A DNA stretch of 64,000 nucleotides from Cepaea nemoralis (taxonomy: Eukaryota; Mollusca; Gastropoda; Stylommatophora; Helicidae): NCBI GenBank assembly GCA_014155875.1, contig JACEFZ010011456.1, positions 62,001 to 126,000 on the forward strand, given 5' to 3'. Position 1 is the first letter of the stretch. Each line of letters starts with the position of its first letter. The translations under genes were made by a program, and so were the position numbers. Of the stretch, positions 21,517 to 32,589 are shown piece by piece. Under the pieces are notes generated by a model. That model did not search any database, was not told the DNA's origin, and was given only the letters and a program-made list of their open reading frames with translations.

Positions 21517-21755
21517 TTGCCGGCTCCATGGCGAACGAGTTACGGATGCAGTTCATAACGCCCGCGTTTGAACACAGTTGCTGTTGATTTGGCAGCAGAT
21601 CGCCTTGCATTGATCTTTTACTAAATGGTATGGGTGCCGGTCGTTCATACAGCAATGGCAAACTAATGAACATAAACTTGCTAAGAGATCACAACAGCAA
21701 AATAAAAATGCTGGTGTTGACTGCGACATCCTGTAAAGGATATGCAACTAACTTT
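21517..21755 (+). repeat. SINE4 copy
   Basis: Head TCCATGGCGAACGAGTTACG, B box CGTTTGAACACAG and 3' end GACATCCTGTAAAGGATATG. Confidence 0.82.
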
Positions 21756-21930
21756 TTATTTTGCAAATCCTTAGCAGAACACTGCCCTGACCATGGTCTG
21801 CTGAGAACATTCTCCATCCTATGCCAGTTCCCCTGATTCATGCATTTTAATGCGCCAGGTATAGATACCTCTGTCCTTCTTTGTTTTGGTTGAATGCTGC
21901 CTTTTCTTCCAGGAACCATGTCTTCCATCA

Positions 21931-24732
21931 CTGTCCTCTCCTAACCCCAATGATATCTAATACTGTCCTCTCCTAACCCCAATGATATCTAATACTGTCC
22001 TCTCCTAACCCCAATGATATCTAATACTGTCCTCTCCTAACCCCAGTGATATCTAATACTGTCCTCCCCTAACCCCAGTGATATCTAATACTGTCCTCTC
22101 CTAACCCCAGTCATATCTAATACTATCCTCTCCTAAACCCAGTGATATCTAATACTGTCCTCTCCTAACCCCAGTGATATCTAATACTGTCCTCTCCTAA
22201 CCCGTGATATGTAATACTGTCCTCCCCTAACCCCAGTGATACCTAATACTGTCCTCTCCTAACCCCAGTGATACCTAATACTGTCCTCTCCTAACCCCAG
22301 TGATACCTAATACTGTCCTCTCCTAACCCCAGTGATACCTAATACTGTCCTCTCCTAACCCCAGTGATACCTAATACTGTCCTCTCCTACCCCAGTGATA
22401 TCTAATACTGTCCTCTCCTAACCCCAGTGATATCTAATACTGTCCTCTCCTAACCCGTGATATGTAATACTGTCCTCCCCTAACCCCAGTGATATCTAAT
22501 ACTGTCCTCTCCTAAACCCAGTGATATCTAATACTGTCCTCTCCTAACCCGTGATATGTAATACTGTCCTCTCCTAACCCCAGTGATATCTAATACTGTC
22601 CTCTCCTAACCCCAGTAATATCTAATACTGTCCTCTCCTAACCCCAGTGATATCTAATACTGTCCTCTCCTAACCCATGATATGTAATACTGTCCTCCCC
22701 TAACCCCAGTGATATCTAATACTGTCCTCTCCTAAACCCAGTGATATCTAATACTGTCCTCTCCTAACCCGTGATATGTAATACTGTCCTCTCCTAACCC
22801 CAGTGATATCTAATACTGTCCTCTCCTAACCCCAGTGATATCTAATACTGTCCTCTCCTAACCCCAGTGATATCTAATACTGTCCTCTCCTAACCCCAGT
22901 ATATCTAATACTGTCCTCTCCTAACCCCAGTGATATCTAATACTGTCCTCTCCTAACCCCAGTGATATCTAATACTGTCCTCTCCTAACCCCAGTGATAT
23001 CTAATACTGTCCTCTCCTAACCCCAGTGATATCTAATACTGTCCTCTCCTACCCCAGTGATATCTAATACTGTCCTCTCCTAACCCCAGTGATATCTAAT
23101 ACTGTCCTCTCCTAACCCCAGTGATATCTAATACTGTCCTCTCCTAACCCAGTGATATCTAATACTGTCCTCTCCTAACCCCAGTGATATCTAATACTGT
23201 CCTCTCCTAACCCCAGTGATATCTAATACTGTCCTCTCCTAATCCCAGTGATATCTAATACTGTCCTCTCCTAACCCCAGTGATATCTAATACTGTCCTC
23301 TCCTAACCCCAGTATATCTAATACTGTCCTCTCCTAACCCCAGTGATATCTAATACTGTCCTCTCCTAACCCCAGTGATATCTAATACTGTCCTCTCCTA
23401 ACCCCAGTGATATGTAATACTGAGTTCCCCTAACCCCAGTGATATCTAATACTGTCCTCTCCTAAACCCAGTGATATCTAATACTGTCCTCTCCTAACCC
23501 ATGATATGTAATACTGTCCTCTCCTAACCCCAGTGATATCTAATACTGTCCTCTCCTAACCCCAATGATATCTAATACTGTTCTCTCCTAACCCCAGTGA
23601 TATCTAATACTGTCCTCTCCTAACCCCAATGATATCTAATACTGTTCTCTCCTAACCCCAGTGATATCTAATACTGTCCTCTCCTAACCCCAATGATATC
23701 TAATACTGTCCTCTCCTAACCCCAGTGATATCTAATACTGTCCTCACCAAACCACAATGATATCTAATACTGTCCTCTCCTAACCCCAGTGATATCTAAT
23801 ACTGTCCTCTCCTAACCCCAATGATATCTAATACTGTTCTCTCCTAACCCCAGTGATATCTAATACTGTCCTCTCCTAACCCCAATGATATCTAATACTG
23901 TTCTCTCCTAACCCCAGTGATATCTAATACTGTCCTCTCCTAACCCCAATGATATCTAATACTGTCCTCTCCTAACCCCAGTGATATCTAATACTGTCCT
24001 CACCAAACCCCAGTGATATCTAATACTGTCCTCTCCTAACCCCAGTGATATCTAATACTGTCCTCTCCTAACCCCAATGATATCTAATACTGTTCTCTCC
24101 TAACCCCAGTGATATCTAATACTGTCCTCTCCTAACCCCAGTGATATCTAATACTGTCCTCTCCTAACCCCAGTGATATGTAATACTGAGTTCCCCTAAC
24201 CCCAGTGATATCTAATACTGTCCTCTCCTAAACCCAGTGATATCTAATACTGTCCTCTCCTAACCCATGATATGTAATACTGTCCTCTCCTAACCCCAGT
24301 GATATCTAATACTGAGTTCTCCTAACCCCAATGATATCTAATACTGTTCTCTCCTAACCCCAGTGATATCTAATACTGTCCTCTCCTAACCCCAATGATA
24401 TCTAATACTGTTCTCTCCTAACCCCAGTGATATCTAATACTGTCCTCTCCTAACCCCAATGATATCTAATACTGTCCTCTCCTAACCCCAGTGATATCTA
24501 ATACTGTCCTCACCAAACCACAATGATATCTAATACTGTCCTCTCCTAACCCCAGTGATATCTAATACTGTCCTCTCCTAACCCCAATGATATCTAATAC
24601 TGTTCTCTCCTAACCCCAGTGATATCTAATACTGTCCTCTCCTAACCCCAATGATATCTAATACTGTTCTCTCCTAACCCCAGTGATATCTAATACTGTC
24701 CTCTCCTAACCCTAATGACATCTAATACTGTC
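21931..24732. repeat. Large 32-bp minisatellite, about 87 copies
   Basis: The unit combines GATATCTAATACTGTCCTCT and CCTAACCCCAGT. Variants include CCCGTGATATGTAATAC, CAATGATATCTAATACTGTT, 31-bp units with one C less, and rare CTCACCAAACC and GAGTTCCCC forms. Variants recur in blocks, for example alternating AGT and AAT units over 23560-24110 and 24310-24720, indicating segmental amplification. It is the largest single feature of the 27-kb intron. Confidence 0.97.
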
Positions 24733-24930
24733 AAAGTGTTTCAGAAAGTCAGACCTGATGTTCATGTTTGATGTTCACATCTTGTCGAATGTCAATATTT
24801 CTCTCCTTCTTGGTCCAAAGTATTCTCAGAACTTGTCTATAAAATTTAAGTTTACAAGCCTCAATTTTCTTCTTCAGTCCATGACTCACTTCCATATGTT
24901 GCCAGAGGAAAGATGCATGTTCTAAGTAAA
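24733..24930 (-). mobile_element. LINE RT C-terminal fragment
   Basis: Minus-strand reading gives WQHMEVSHGLKKKIEACKLK, FYRQVLRILWTKKERNIDIR and QDVNI, the thumb region equivalent to MxFLRRMLRIPWT in the other LINEs. Family D is possible. Confidence 0.65.
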
Positions 24931-24944
24931 TTTTACTTTATTTT

Positions 24945-25095
24945 GTTCATTCACTGGCTTTGAAGTGTAGTCCTTACACGCTACTACGCCTTGTGCACTG
25001 GACTGATTTTGTGTGTGTGGATTAGCTTTCCCTATTACCAGTGATTCCTTCCTATCAGGATGAGAAGTTTACTTTAATTTGTATGTTGGTGTTGT
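24945..25095 (-). repeat. SINE1, truncated copy
   Basis: 3' half of SINE1: CACTGGCTTTGAAGTGTAGT, TGGATTAGCTTTCCCTATTA and CAGTGATTCCTTCCTATCAG. Confidence 0.72.
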
Positions 25096-25394
25096 ATGAG
25101 AGTTTCTTAACAGATTCTGTGCCACACAAAAAATAGGTTTGAACCAAACAAAACTGCATGGCAGAAAATGGGAAGTAGGGATGTGTCACAGTTATGACTT
25201 ACAAGTTGTTAATATGGTAGCAGGTATGTTGTATTATAACGCAATATATAAGCCCGTGGAAGATACAGGAAGTCATTTAAGACAATTTATCATCCCATGG
25301 CAATGAATCAGTTAAGACTTAAACTTCTGCACTGCTATAACCAGTCTAAACCTGCCTTCTTTGGAACAGTCCTCATACATGTTAAAATAAATAA
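25096..25394. other. Intronic stretch, nothing recognised
   Basis: No coding or repeat signal recognised. Confidence 0.4.
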
Positions 25395-25708
25395 AATATA
25401 ATAGACAGTACAAATACATCCATATGATAAGATCTGAATGTTGAAGAAGGTTGGCTACTAAAGACGATAAAACAAAGAATAAAATATTTTGGTCACTTGA
25501 AACGTCATGAAAGTCTGAAGAGAACAATAATGGAGGGGTATATGCCCGGGAAGAGAGGAAGAGGAAGGCCAAAGGCTGTAGCAGAAGAAATCCAGATGGG
25601 TGTATCGGATGCGGGATATCTTGCTTATGACCGAGAAGTTTTCTAGAAGGTTGTTATGGGAGTGAGGTTCTGCAAAGGACATGCTACTGAACTAGTGAAT
25701 GAATAGAC
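25395..25708 (+). mobile_element. LINE-D 3' fragment
   Basis: Plus strand: a KYFGHLKRHES-type segment (shifted), then GCCCGGGAAGAGAGGAAGAG (PGKRGRG) and TGGGTGTATCGGATGCGGGA (GVSDAG). It ends GTGAATGAATAG, matching the copies at 13730 and 17500. Confidence 0.82.
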
Positions 25709-26424
25709 ACGTTTAAAACAAGATCAATACATCACAAAACAGAAGAATAAAGTTTTGGATAAATGAAATTTAGTATGTCAATATTTCTCTAATTCCAGAT
25801 TTGTTTTACAATGATAAACATATTACATTCACAGCTATAACAAATTATCTATTTTACTGGGTGTTTTTTTTTTTCAAGGCAGTCTTTCATCATTTTATTT
25901 AAAATTTACCTGAAATGTAATGCTGCCATTTTATGTTATAATATTTAAACTTTTTATAGATTTTTAGGCTATACACGTGGCATTTATAATTTACATCACA
26001 CACACATACAAATCTAGCAGTAATAAAATATATTAGAAAAATACACTCCAAAAATAATGTACTATTTGGACAGGCCATGCCAAACACGACTTGCAATAAT
26101 CACAAACGGCTAAAAAGAAAAAATATATATATATATATAAAAGCCATTGCCAATAACCATTTTTCTGCAAAGCATGACCAAAGAAAAATAACACTTGGCT
26201 TCGTTTTTTTTTTTACCAAGTTAGACTCCGCATCATGAAAAAAGTCTTCATCTTCATCATCATCATCATCACTTTCCTATAAGACCAAAGTTCATATGAA
26301 TTAATTCAGCGACTGACCAGATTTTTGTAAACAATAACTTTGAACAGCATCTGGGTAACTTCATTTTTTTATAAGGGAAATTCCCTTTTTAGCTAGTTCA
26401 AACTGGCAAGAACCACTACAATAC
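25709..26424. other. AT-rich intron
   Basis: Contains an (AT)n run near 26126-26140 and an ATC run at 26246-26270. No gene seen. Confidence 0.5.
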
Positions 26425-26720
26425 TGTGGCGGAGTCAATTAGAGGTATAGTATCTATCTGTGGATTGTGAATCCTCTGGTAGACGAGGTTTAACTCTTAA
26501 GTCAATTCATTGATGTTATAGGTTGTCTGAGCCCTGCGGAGGACTTACACCTATCAGAAATAGTTGCATCCTTCAGTTCACTGGTGCATTTTTTCGGAGA
26601 CTCCTGAGGGTCGTCACTGGATCTACGGAGTTCGTGCTTTGTGTGATGCTTTCTGCGCTGCAAAAAGAGACTGAACCATATGGGATAAAAACCTGATGCA
26701 ATGAGGTCGACCCTGTCGAC
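26425..26720 (+). repeat. SINE8 copy
   Basis: Head GTGGCGGAGTCAATTAGAGG; body CGGAGACTCCTGAGGGTCG, CTACGGAGTTCGTGCTTTGT and GCAAAAAGAGACTGAACCA, all shared with 34992-35283. Confidence 0.7.
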
Positions 26721-26924
26721 TTTTAAGCAACTTTTTTTTTTTAATTGGCTGATGTAGAGCCTTTCCTTCCAACCTGGTACTAAAATATCATCCCCCCAGG
26801 GATTGTATTGAAGAGATCTTCTGTTTCTTCTCAAAAGTCTATGCAGGTCGCTACTGGAACTTCACTTCCGCCAAGAGGCATATTAGCATATGATCAGGTC
26901 ATGGTTCAGCCTAGCACATAAAGA

Positions 26925-27113
26925 CAGCTGAGTTGAGCTGAGTTGAGCTGAGCTGAGCTGAGCTGAGCTGAGCTGAGTTGAGTTGAGTTGAGTTGAGTTG
27001 AGTTGAGTTGAGTTGAGTTGAGGTGAGGTGAGCTGAGCTGAGCTGAGCTGAGTTGAGTAGAGATGAGCTGAGTTAAGTAGAGTTGAGCTGAGTTGAGCTG
27101 AGCTGAACTTAGT
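26925..27113. repeat. Pentanucleotide array (GAGTT/GAGCT)n
   Basis: More than 35 pentamers, GAGCT blocks alternating with GAGTT blocks. It directly continues the 3' end of the minus-strand RH1 element at 27114. RH1 copies elsewhere have the same pentamer only two or three times, so this is an expanded element tail. Confidence 0.92.
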
Positions 27114-27750
27114 CAAGAACTGATATCCTTGAACTCTGGGCATTCCCATAGGTGTTCAGTCCTCATCTTCAACAGCCAGTGAAGAGTTCCAATAGTAATG
27201 GTGCCCATGGCAATCTTGCTTTACCTCTGAGTGACGACGTCTAGCAGATCCTCTGACCCCTTGCTGCTGCATTCTCTCTAGACCATGATAGTCTATCTGT
27301 TCTTCTGCATTATTCACGTGCTCCCAGAGGACCTTCACCACATCTGCCTTATACATCAAATCACCCCTTAATGATGCTGCACCACCCAATCTGTCTGCCT
27401 GTTAATTTCCAACCACACCAGTGTGTCCTGGAGAAAAGATCCAGCGCATGCTCACAACCTGTGACCTCTGAATCAATGCATGCCATTCAACACGAAGCAT
27501 GTCAGTCTTCCATTTTGACAGCATGCTTTGTGAATCAGTTACAATCACAACAAGCGAATAGTTTGTTCTCCAACCAGTGGAAAGTTGCAGTAACCACGTC
27601 CATCTCCATTATCAGGCTTTAGGTTGTGGTATCAAATGCCAAGCTACGATTAGGCCTAGGTTAGTCATGTTCCCTCCACAGGTTTTAGGTATTTCATGGC
27701 CAACAGACCCAACACCCAAGAGAACATCCATCTCCAGTTCCAGAGAACTG
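27114..27750 (-). mobile_element. RH1 LINE, RNase H region
   Basis: Minus strand, with frameshifts: RSLAFDTTT, WLENKLFA, VTDSQSMLSKWKTDM, RWIFSPGHTGVVGN-stop-QADRLGG and MYKADVVKVLWEHVNNAEEQ. Asp, His and Asp of the RNase H core remain recognisable. A stop in the NEQAD motif and frameshifts mark it as dead. Confidence 0.85.
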
Positions 27751-28129
27751 GGTATGAATTAAACTGTGGATGTTTATAAAATAAGGAATTTGAGCATGTG
27801 TTGTCATGCAGCTTGTGGAGTAATTAAATCTTCTACCTTCAGTAGGTAGAAAACTCTGTTTTGCCAAGGTTGTGAACCTAAACAAAAGGCCAAACTTTCA
27901 ATTGGCTTCTCTAAAGATAAGAGCTATACCATGTTTTTAAATGAGAATATTTTTTAAATTTCTTTTTCCCATGTGGGTTCCAAATTAGGAGTTTCAAAGT
28001 GAAACAACAGTAGTTTCAAAGTGAAGCTACAGTAGTTTCATAGTGAAGCTACAGATGAATACATACAGTCATATGTGAAGTTTCTAGAGTATTATCTTGG
28101 CAGTATAAGGTTTAATTGTGCATATGTAC
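27751..28129. other. Intron with small 24-bp repeat
   Basis: At 27989-28053 AGTTTCAAAGTGAAGCTACA is repeated three times. Otherwise unrecognised. Confidence 0.5.
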
Positions 28130-28690
28130 AGCTTGTGCTGGATCAGATACCTGCTTAGTAAACCTGCTAATAGTGTAACAGAAAGTTCTTTCTCTGGAAC
28201 CCACACGACAAACAGAATAACATCACCATCAACAGGTGCTTGGCCAAATGGCATAGGCATTCACATAACCCAACAGAGCTGAGTCTTCTGTGCTTGGGAT
28301 TAATTGTATTGATATTTCTCCAAACCACGTCTTTATTTTTAAACACATGAACACCATCTAAATCACAAGTGAGGAAACTCATTACATGAGATATGACATG
28401 TTTGAGAAAGCTTCCAACTTCACAAGGGGAGACAGAATTAGAAATGATGACATTCTCATATATGGGAGATCTAAAAATTCATAGGGAGCCCTAAAGTGAC
28501 GTGGGGAATGATATAAATGAACAGTGGGAGAAACTGCAAGAGACAGCAAAGGATAGAAAGGCTTGGCATCGGGAATAAAATGGCAGAAGAGAATCATTGT
28601 GCTACAAAGGAAAATGGGGCAAATAACACACAATATTAAATCAAATGATAGCTGGAATCAACAAGATAGAAATTAATAAATATTTAAATG
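28130..28690 (+). mobile_element. LINE-H scattered fragments
   Basis: GCTGGATCAGATACCTGCTT (28135) and GACAGAATTAGAAATGATGA (28430) match the LINE-H copy at 20316-20905. CTGCAAGAGACAGCAAAGGA matches its C-terminal LQEMAKDR-like codons. Confidence 0.5.
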
Positions 28691-29269
28691 TATACTGAGG
28701 TCTTCCCCTGTGGGAATCATTTGGAGACTGTTGACAATGAAATATCCAAAACCTGCAGAGGAAACATGGCCACCCTTGGTTGGTTTCATCACAGCCAAAC
28801 AAATTGTGCAGTGCTGCTTGATTGATAACCTATGAGAAGGTACATGGCCACCTGGCAGATGTGTGAAGTTCCAGTACTAATCTTCTACCACCTGTTGGGT
28901 CCTGGGCTTGGACAAGGGATGGACAACTCTGTAAGACAGTCCCTACAGCAATGGTACTTTGGTACCAATTTGACAGGTAAGTCTCTACAATCAACCTCAC
29001 TAAAACAGATGAAAGCCCTTCTCAGGGCTCACAACTCATTTATTTCTCATCACTAAAAAAAGAACTTAACTAGAGAGAGTTAATTTTCTTTGTGAAAGTG
29101 TGGGCCCAAATTAAGTTTGAAAATAAATTATTTACGCTAACTGACATGTAAGACATGCAATAACTGTGGAAATAAATTATTTACGTTAATTGCAGATAAG
29201 ATGTGCAATGACTGTGGAAGTAAATTATTTAGGTTAATTGAAAGATAAGATGTGCAATGACTAGTGTCA
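28691..29269. other. Intronic stretch, nothing recognised
   Basis: A related short motif (AAATAAATTATTTACG or GG, twice near 29120-29235) is present. No gene seen. Confidence 0.4.
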
Positions 29270-29470
29270 CCCATTTGTTACCAGAGTCCATACAGGAAGC
29301 CAAGAACAGTGGCAATGTAACCTCCATGCATGTCATAGGAGGCAACAAAGGAGGGTTGGCATGAGGCTGGCCACTTATCTCATAGAAAACTTTATTGCAA
29401 AAACCAACCAATCATTAACAAGTTTACAAATGGCTTGGCATGATTGGTTCAGGGCCTTCCCCCACTTTTA
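29270..29470. repeat. Family K repeat
   Basis: CTCCATGCATGTCATAGGAG and CAACCAATCATTAACAAG are shared with 50222-50405, 47490-47577 and (first part only) 55398-55480. Confidence 0.6.
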
Positions 29471-29987
29471 CCTCTCGATGAGATTTGAGTTTATATTTGG
29501 TATCATACTTGATTTCATTTCATCTGTTCCAGTAAAGAAAGATTTTAACTGTTTCATTTGGTGATGAAATGTATAAGAAGTAGAAAATGACTAGATTAGA
29601 ACATTAAAACAAGTAGCGGTGTGAACACAATTTATAAACAAAGCAAAACACTAGGAGCAGCAATGTTGAAAACAAAACAAACAAACAAACAAACAAATCT
29701 AACAGCAAACAGAATATTTATATACCTCAACAAACTCTTCAACCTTCATTTCCTTTTGTGCAGCATTAATGAAAAATTAAATAAGGAATAATAAAAGAAA
29801 GCTAAACTAAAAATTGTAAATTATCTGAGTAAGAAGTCTATTGGTAAAGGACATGTATCAATGCATATACAAAAAGAGAATATACAAATGTTCAAACAGT
29901 ACCTCAGTGACCTTGGGGTCACTACAGTATCATGTTGTGCCACCAAAAAAAGTGTTAAGTTCAAACTTGAGTAAAGGAAGATAGCAT
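29471..29987. other. AT-rich intron, no gene seen
   Basis: Only simple features, such as (CAAA)n at 29675-29698. Confidence 0.45.
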
Positions 29988-30262
29988 AGCCAAATGAATA
30001 AGAGCATGTGCTCTTAAACTTCTGGTGTGCTGATGTCGAGGTAGCGGGTTCAACTGCTGAACAGGTCAGTTGGACTAAATTACTGACTTCTTGTCCTTGA
30101 CTTGGGGATGTAAATTACAAGTACCTCAGAAGTCAGAGTCAGGCTAATCTGATGGTGAGGGACACTGGTAACAGGGATAGCTAATCCCCACGCAAAATCA
30201 GTCCAGTGCACTAGAAGTACTAGCACGTATGTGGACTACACTTGAGTTCAAAGCTAGCAAAC
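29988..30262 (+). repeat. SINE1 copy
   Basis: TAGCCAAATGAATAAGAGCA (A box), GCGGGTTCAACTG (B box) and 3' end GGACTACACTTGAGTTCAAA. Confidence 0.85.
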
Positions 30263-30317
30263 AACAGCAAGAAACTTGAGTAAACAAAAGTAGTCAAGGG
30301 CTCTTCACCACACATGG

Positions 30318-30843
30318 AGGAATACTGGGTACATGGTGCTGGCCCCATATTTGTATTGACCAATCAGCACTTGATGGGTGATGTGGGCAATATCGCACTG
30401 ACCACCTTTGCTTCTCAGGACATTTCCTGGTACTACCCCAGGTGTCAGGGAAGGCAACCAGGCCAACAAATGCCTGAAGACGTCGGGTGTGTTGGCCGAA
30501 AGGTGCAAATATCGCATCTCTGCTGTAAACAGGCACAACACAAATAGGTCTAAAACAACATCCCGGACGAACGCAGAAGAAGAAGTACCTGGGAAGGTAA
30601 CCCGGCCAATAAATGCCTGAAGACGTCGGATGTGTTGGCCAAAAGGTGCAAATATTGCAGCTCTGCTGTAAACAGACACAACACAAATAGGTCTAAAACA
30701 ACATCCCGGACGAACGCAGAAGCAGAAGTACCCGGGATCGACCTGCAAGTGAAGGTCCATTTTTAAACACCTACTTGATGGGGATTCAGACAGATGACCA
30801 CCAGGTGGACAGGCAAGCCTGCTGGCCACTGTGCTACCACGGC
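30318..30843 (-). repeat. SINE6 copy interrupted by two SINE5 copies
   Basis: GGTGCTGGCCCCATATTTGT to CCTGGTACTACCCCA (30318-30446) and GACCTGCAAGTGAAGGTCC to GCTACCACGGCTTC (30740-30843) are the two halves of a SINE6. Confidence 0.8.
30447..30735 (+). repeat. Tandem SINE5 dimer
   Basis: Two SINE5 units in a row, each with GCAACAAATGCCTGAAG-like start (GCCAACAAATG, GCCAATAAATG), GCTCTGCTGTAAACAG-like core and GCAGAAGAAGAAG or GCAGAAGCAGAAG end, inserted into SINE6. Confidence 0.85.
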
Positions 30844-31195
30844 TTCTTCTACAAGAAGTAAATCAAGAATACAGGAAAAGGATAATACAAGAGTAAAATA
30901 GAAGAATTATCAAAATACTCATACTCCACATCTGGTAACATCTGTGATTAGTAGAATAGTGATGGTTGGGGGGGGGGGGGGGGGGAAAGAGGGGGGAGAG
31001 AGAGAGAGAGAGAACATAAGATGTAAAGAACATATGATATAAAGAACACTTTATTTAAAGACTGTATGATGTAAAGAATATATGATGTAAAGAATATATA
31101 ATGTAAAGCACATATGATGTAAACATATAAAATAAATAACATATTATATAAAGAACACATAATATAAAGACCACATGATGTTAAGAACATATAAT
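30844..31195. repeat. G-run, (GA)n and 17-bp AT repeat
   Basis: A run of about 18 G at 30968-30985, then (GA)n to 31012, then about ten degenerate copies of AAGAACATATGATGTAA (31015-31195). It lies downstream of exon W7 in transcription order. Confidence 0.85.
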
Positions 31196-31281
31196 GGTAA
31201 AGGCAAGATCAAGGCAGCTACATCTGTATGGACACAAAGTGTTAGGAGTTACAAGCGTGCGTACAATGACTACATTCTCAC

Positions 31282-31328
31282 CTCTTTCCCGTATTCCACA
31301 GGGTAACTTGTGTGAGGAGCTCTCGTGC
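31282..31328 (-). CDS. aPKC: aPKC exon W7: hinge (V3) linker, 47-nt small exon
   Basis: This exon, bounded by acceptor ACATTCTGTTTCAG and donor GTGAGA, encodes TRAPHTSYPVEYGKE after a codon shared with W6. The length is two bases plus 15 codons, exactly what is needed to connect W6 (exit one base) with W8 (entry phase 0). The sequence resembles the weakly conserved hinge just before the kinase domain. A strong hairpin (31354-31404) starts 24 nt upstream of the acceptor AG. W6 and W7 together are 132 nt, so joint skipping would keep the frame. Confidence 0.78.
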
Positions 31329-31353
31329 CTGAAACAGAATGTCAGACATCTTT

Positions 31354-31404
31354 GGTTTTTTTCCACTCAATGATAACAAATGTTATCATTGAGTTGAAAA
31401 AACC
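31354..31404 (-). promoter_or_regulatory. Hairpin next to the exon W7 acceptor
   Basis: Arms of about 24 nt pair with one mismatch (core CTCAATGATAACA against TGTTATCATTGAG) and a 2-nt loop. On the transcribed strand the hairpin ends 24 nt before the W7 acceptor AG, leaving only TGTCTGACATTCTGTTTCAG between, with CTGAC as possible branch site. A role in splicing is inference. Confidence 0.6.
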
Positions 31405-31740
31405 ACAGATTTATTAAATCAATTTCCAAGTTTGACAGTGGGATCAACACCTCGTGTCACATTTATTGAAAGACAGAAGATCAAGTGGTTTGGCCGTGTC
31501 ACAAGAATGCAACACCAACAACTACCATCACTAGCCTTACATCAAAGATCATCTGTGACAAGACCAAGAGGACGTCCAAGAAGAAAATGGAATGACTACA
31601 TCAAAGACATTGTACAATCACACGGAATGACACTATCCAGTGCCGCCCACCGGGCGATGGAGCGCAAATTATTCCTCCCCACGACGCTTGACGGCAGAAG
31701 TGGAAGATGATGATGATAATGATGATGATGATGATAACAA
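31405..31740 (+). mobile_element. LINE-E 3' end
   Basis: Open reading with RQKIKWFGRVTRMQHQQL, then RPRGRPRRKWNDYIKDIV and AAHRAMERKLFLPTTL, ending in a GATGAT tail (31706-31740). Starts right beside the W7 hairpin. Confidence 0.8.
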
Positions 31741-31796
31741 TGTTCTCTACTGACAGATGAGAGATTTGTGATGACAGAAATTAAAAGGACAAACCC

Positions 31797-31935
31797 GGGA
31801 AGGTTAATACGGTCAACAAATGTCAGCAGAAGTCGGATGTGTTGGCCTAACGGCGCAAGAACGAAGCTCTGCTGTAAACAGGCACAACGCAATCACATCT
31901 GAAAAAAGTCTCCAGATGAACACAGAAAAAGAAAA
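31797..31935 (+). repeat. SINE5 copy
   Basis: GGGAAGGTTAATACGGTCAA, GAAGCTCTGCTGTAAACAGG and an A-rich GAAAAAGAAAAGG tail. Confidence 0.8.
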
Positions 31936-31945
31936 GGACAAACGA

Positions 31946-32220
31946 GGTCAGCATGGCTGAATGGATAAGAGCGCTTGTTCTTAAAACATCAGGTGTGCTA
32001 ATGCTGAGGTAGCGGGTTCAACCCTACAACGGTCAGTTGGACTAAAATGTTGACTTCTCGTATTTGACTTGCGGACGTAAATTACAAGTACCTTGAACTC
32101 GGAGTTGGTTCACCTGATGGTGAGGGACACTGGTAATGGGGAAAGCTAATCCACACAGAAAATTCAATCTAATGCGACTAGAAGTAGCCAGGTATCGTGA
32201 TTGGATTTCAAAGCCGGGAC
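31946..32220 (+). repeat. SINE1 copy, well preserved head
   Basis: GTCAGCATGGCTGAATGGAT (A box), AGCGGGTTCAACCC (B box) and TTACAAGTACCTTGAACTCG. A good reference for the family head. Confidence 0.87.
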
Positions 32221-32458
32221 AAAGCGATGGGGCGTACACACATTTAAAAAAAAGACAAACATTGCTCTATAAATACTGAGACTGGAATCGATGAAATTAA
32301 ATCAAGTATGATATCAAATATGAAATCAAATCTCATCTAGAAGTCAAAATGGGGCACAGACCCTCAATCTACTCACACCGAGCCATTTGTAGGCTTGCTC
32401 ATAATTAATTTTTTTTTATTTTGCAGCTAAAGTGTTCTGTGAGATTAAATTAGTTCAA

Positions 32459-32575
32459 ATATCATGGCATGGACGAGACAGGAACACTGAGCTGATCCAT
32501 GACTCTGGTGATAGAGTGAAATGGCGAGTCATGACCGCCCACGCTTTCCGGCATGGCACATGATTGATTGATTTA
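32459..32575 (+). mobile_element. LINE-A 3' end
   Basis: Codons for WHGRDRNTELIHDSGDRVKW and HAFRHGT-stop, followed by the GATTGATTGATT tail. Confidence 0.82.
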
Positions 32576-32589
32576 TTGATCAAAAATGA

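Noticed and set aside
21931..24732. Telomere or interstitial telomeric repeat
   Set aside because: Units contain CTAACCC, but the 32-bp period and remaining sequence are not telomeric.
17000..24732. CRISPR-like arrays
   Set aside because: Repeats are directly tandem with no unique spacers, in a eukaryotic intron; minisatellites explain them.
26502..26834. Minus-strand frame with RRSLQYNPWGDD considered as an aPKC hinge exon
   Set aside because: No suitable splice sites in a compatible phase, and most of it overlaps a SINE8 copy.
31946..32020. Functional tRNA gene (A and B boxes)
   Set aside because: The head is attached to a repeated SINE1 body found at about nine sites and does not form a complete tRNA cloverleaf by eye.
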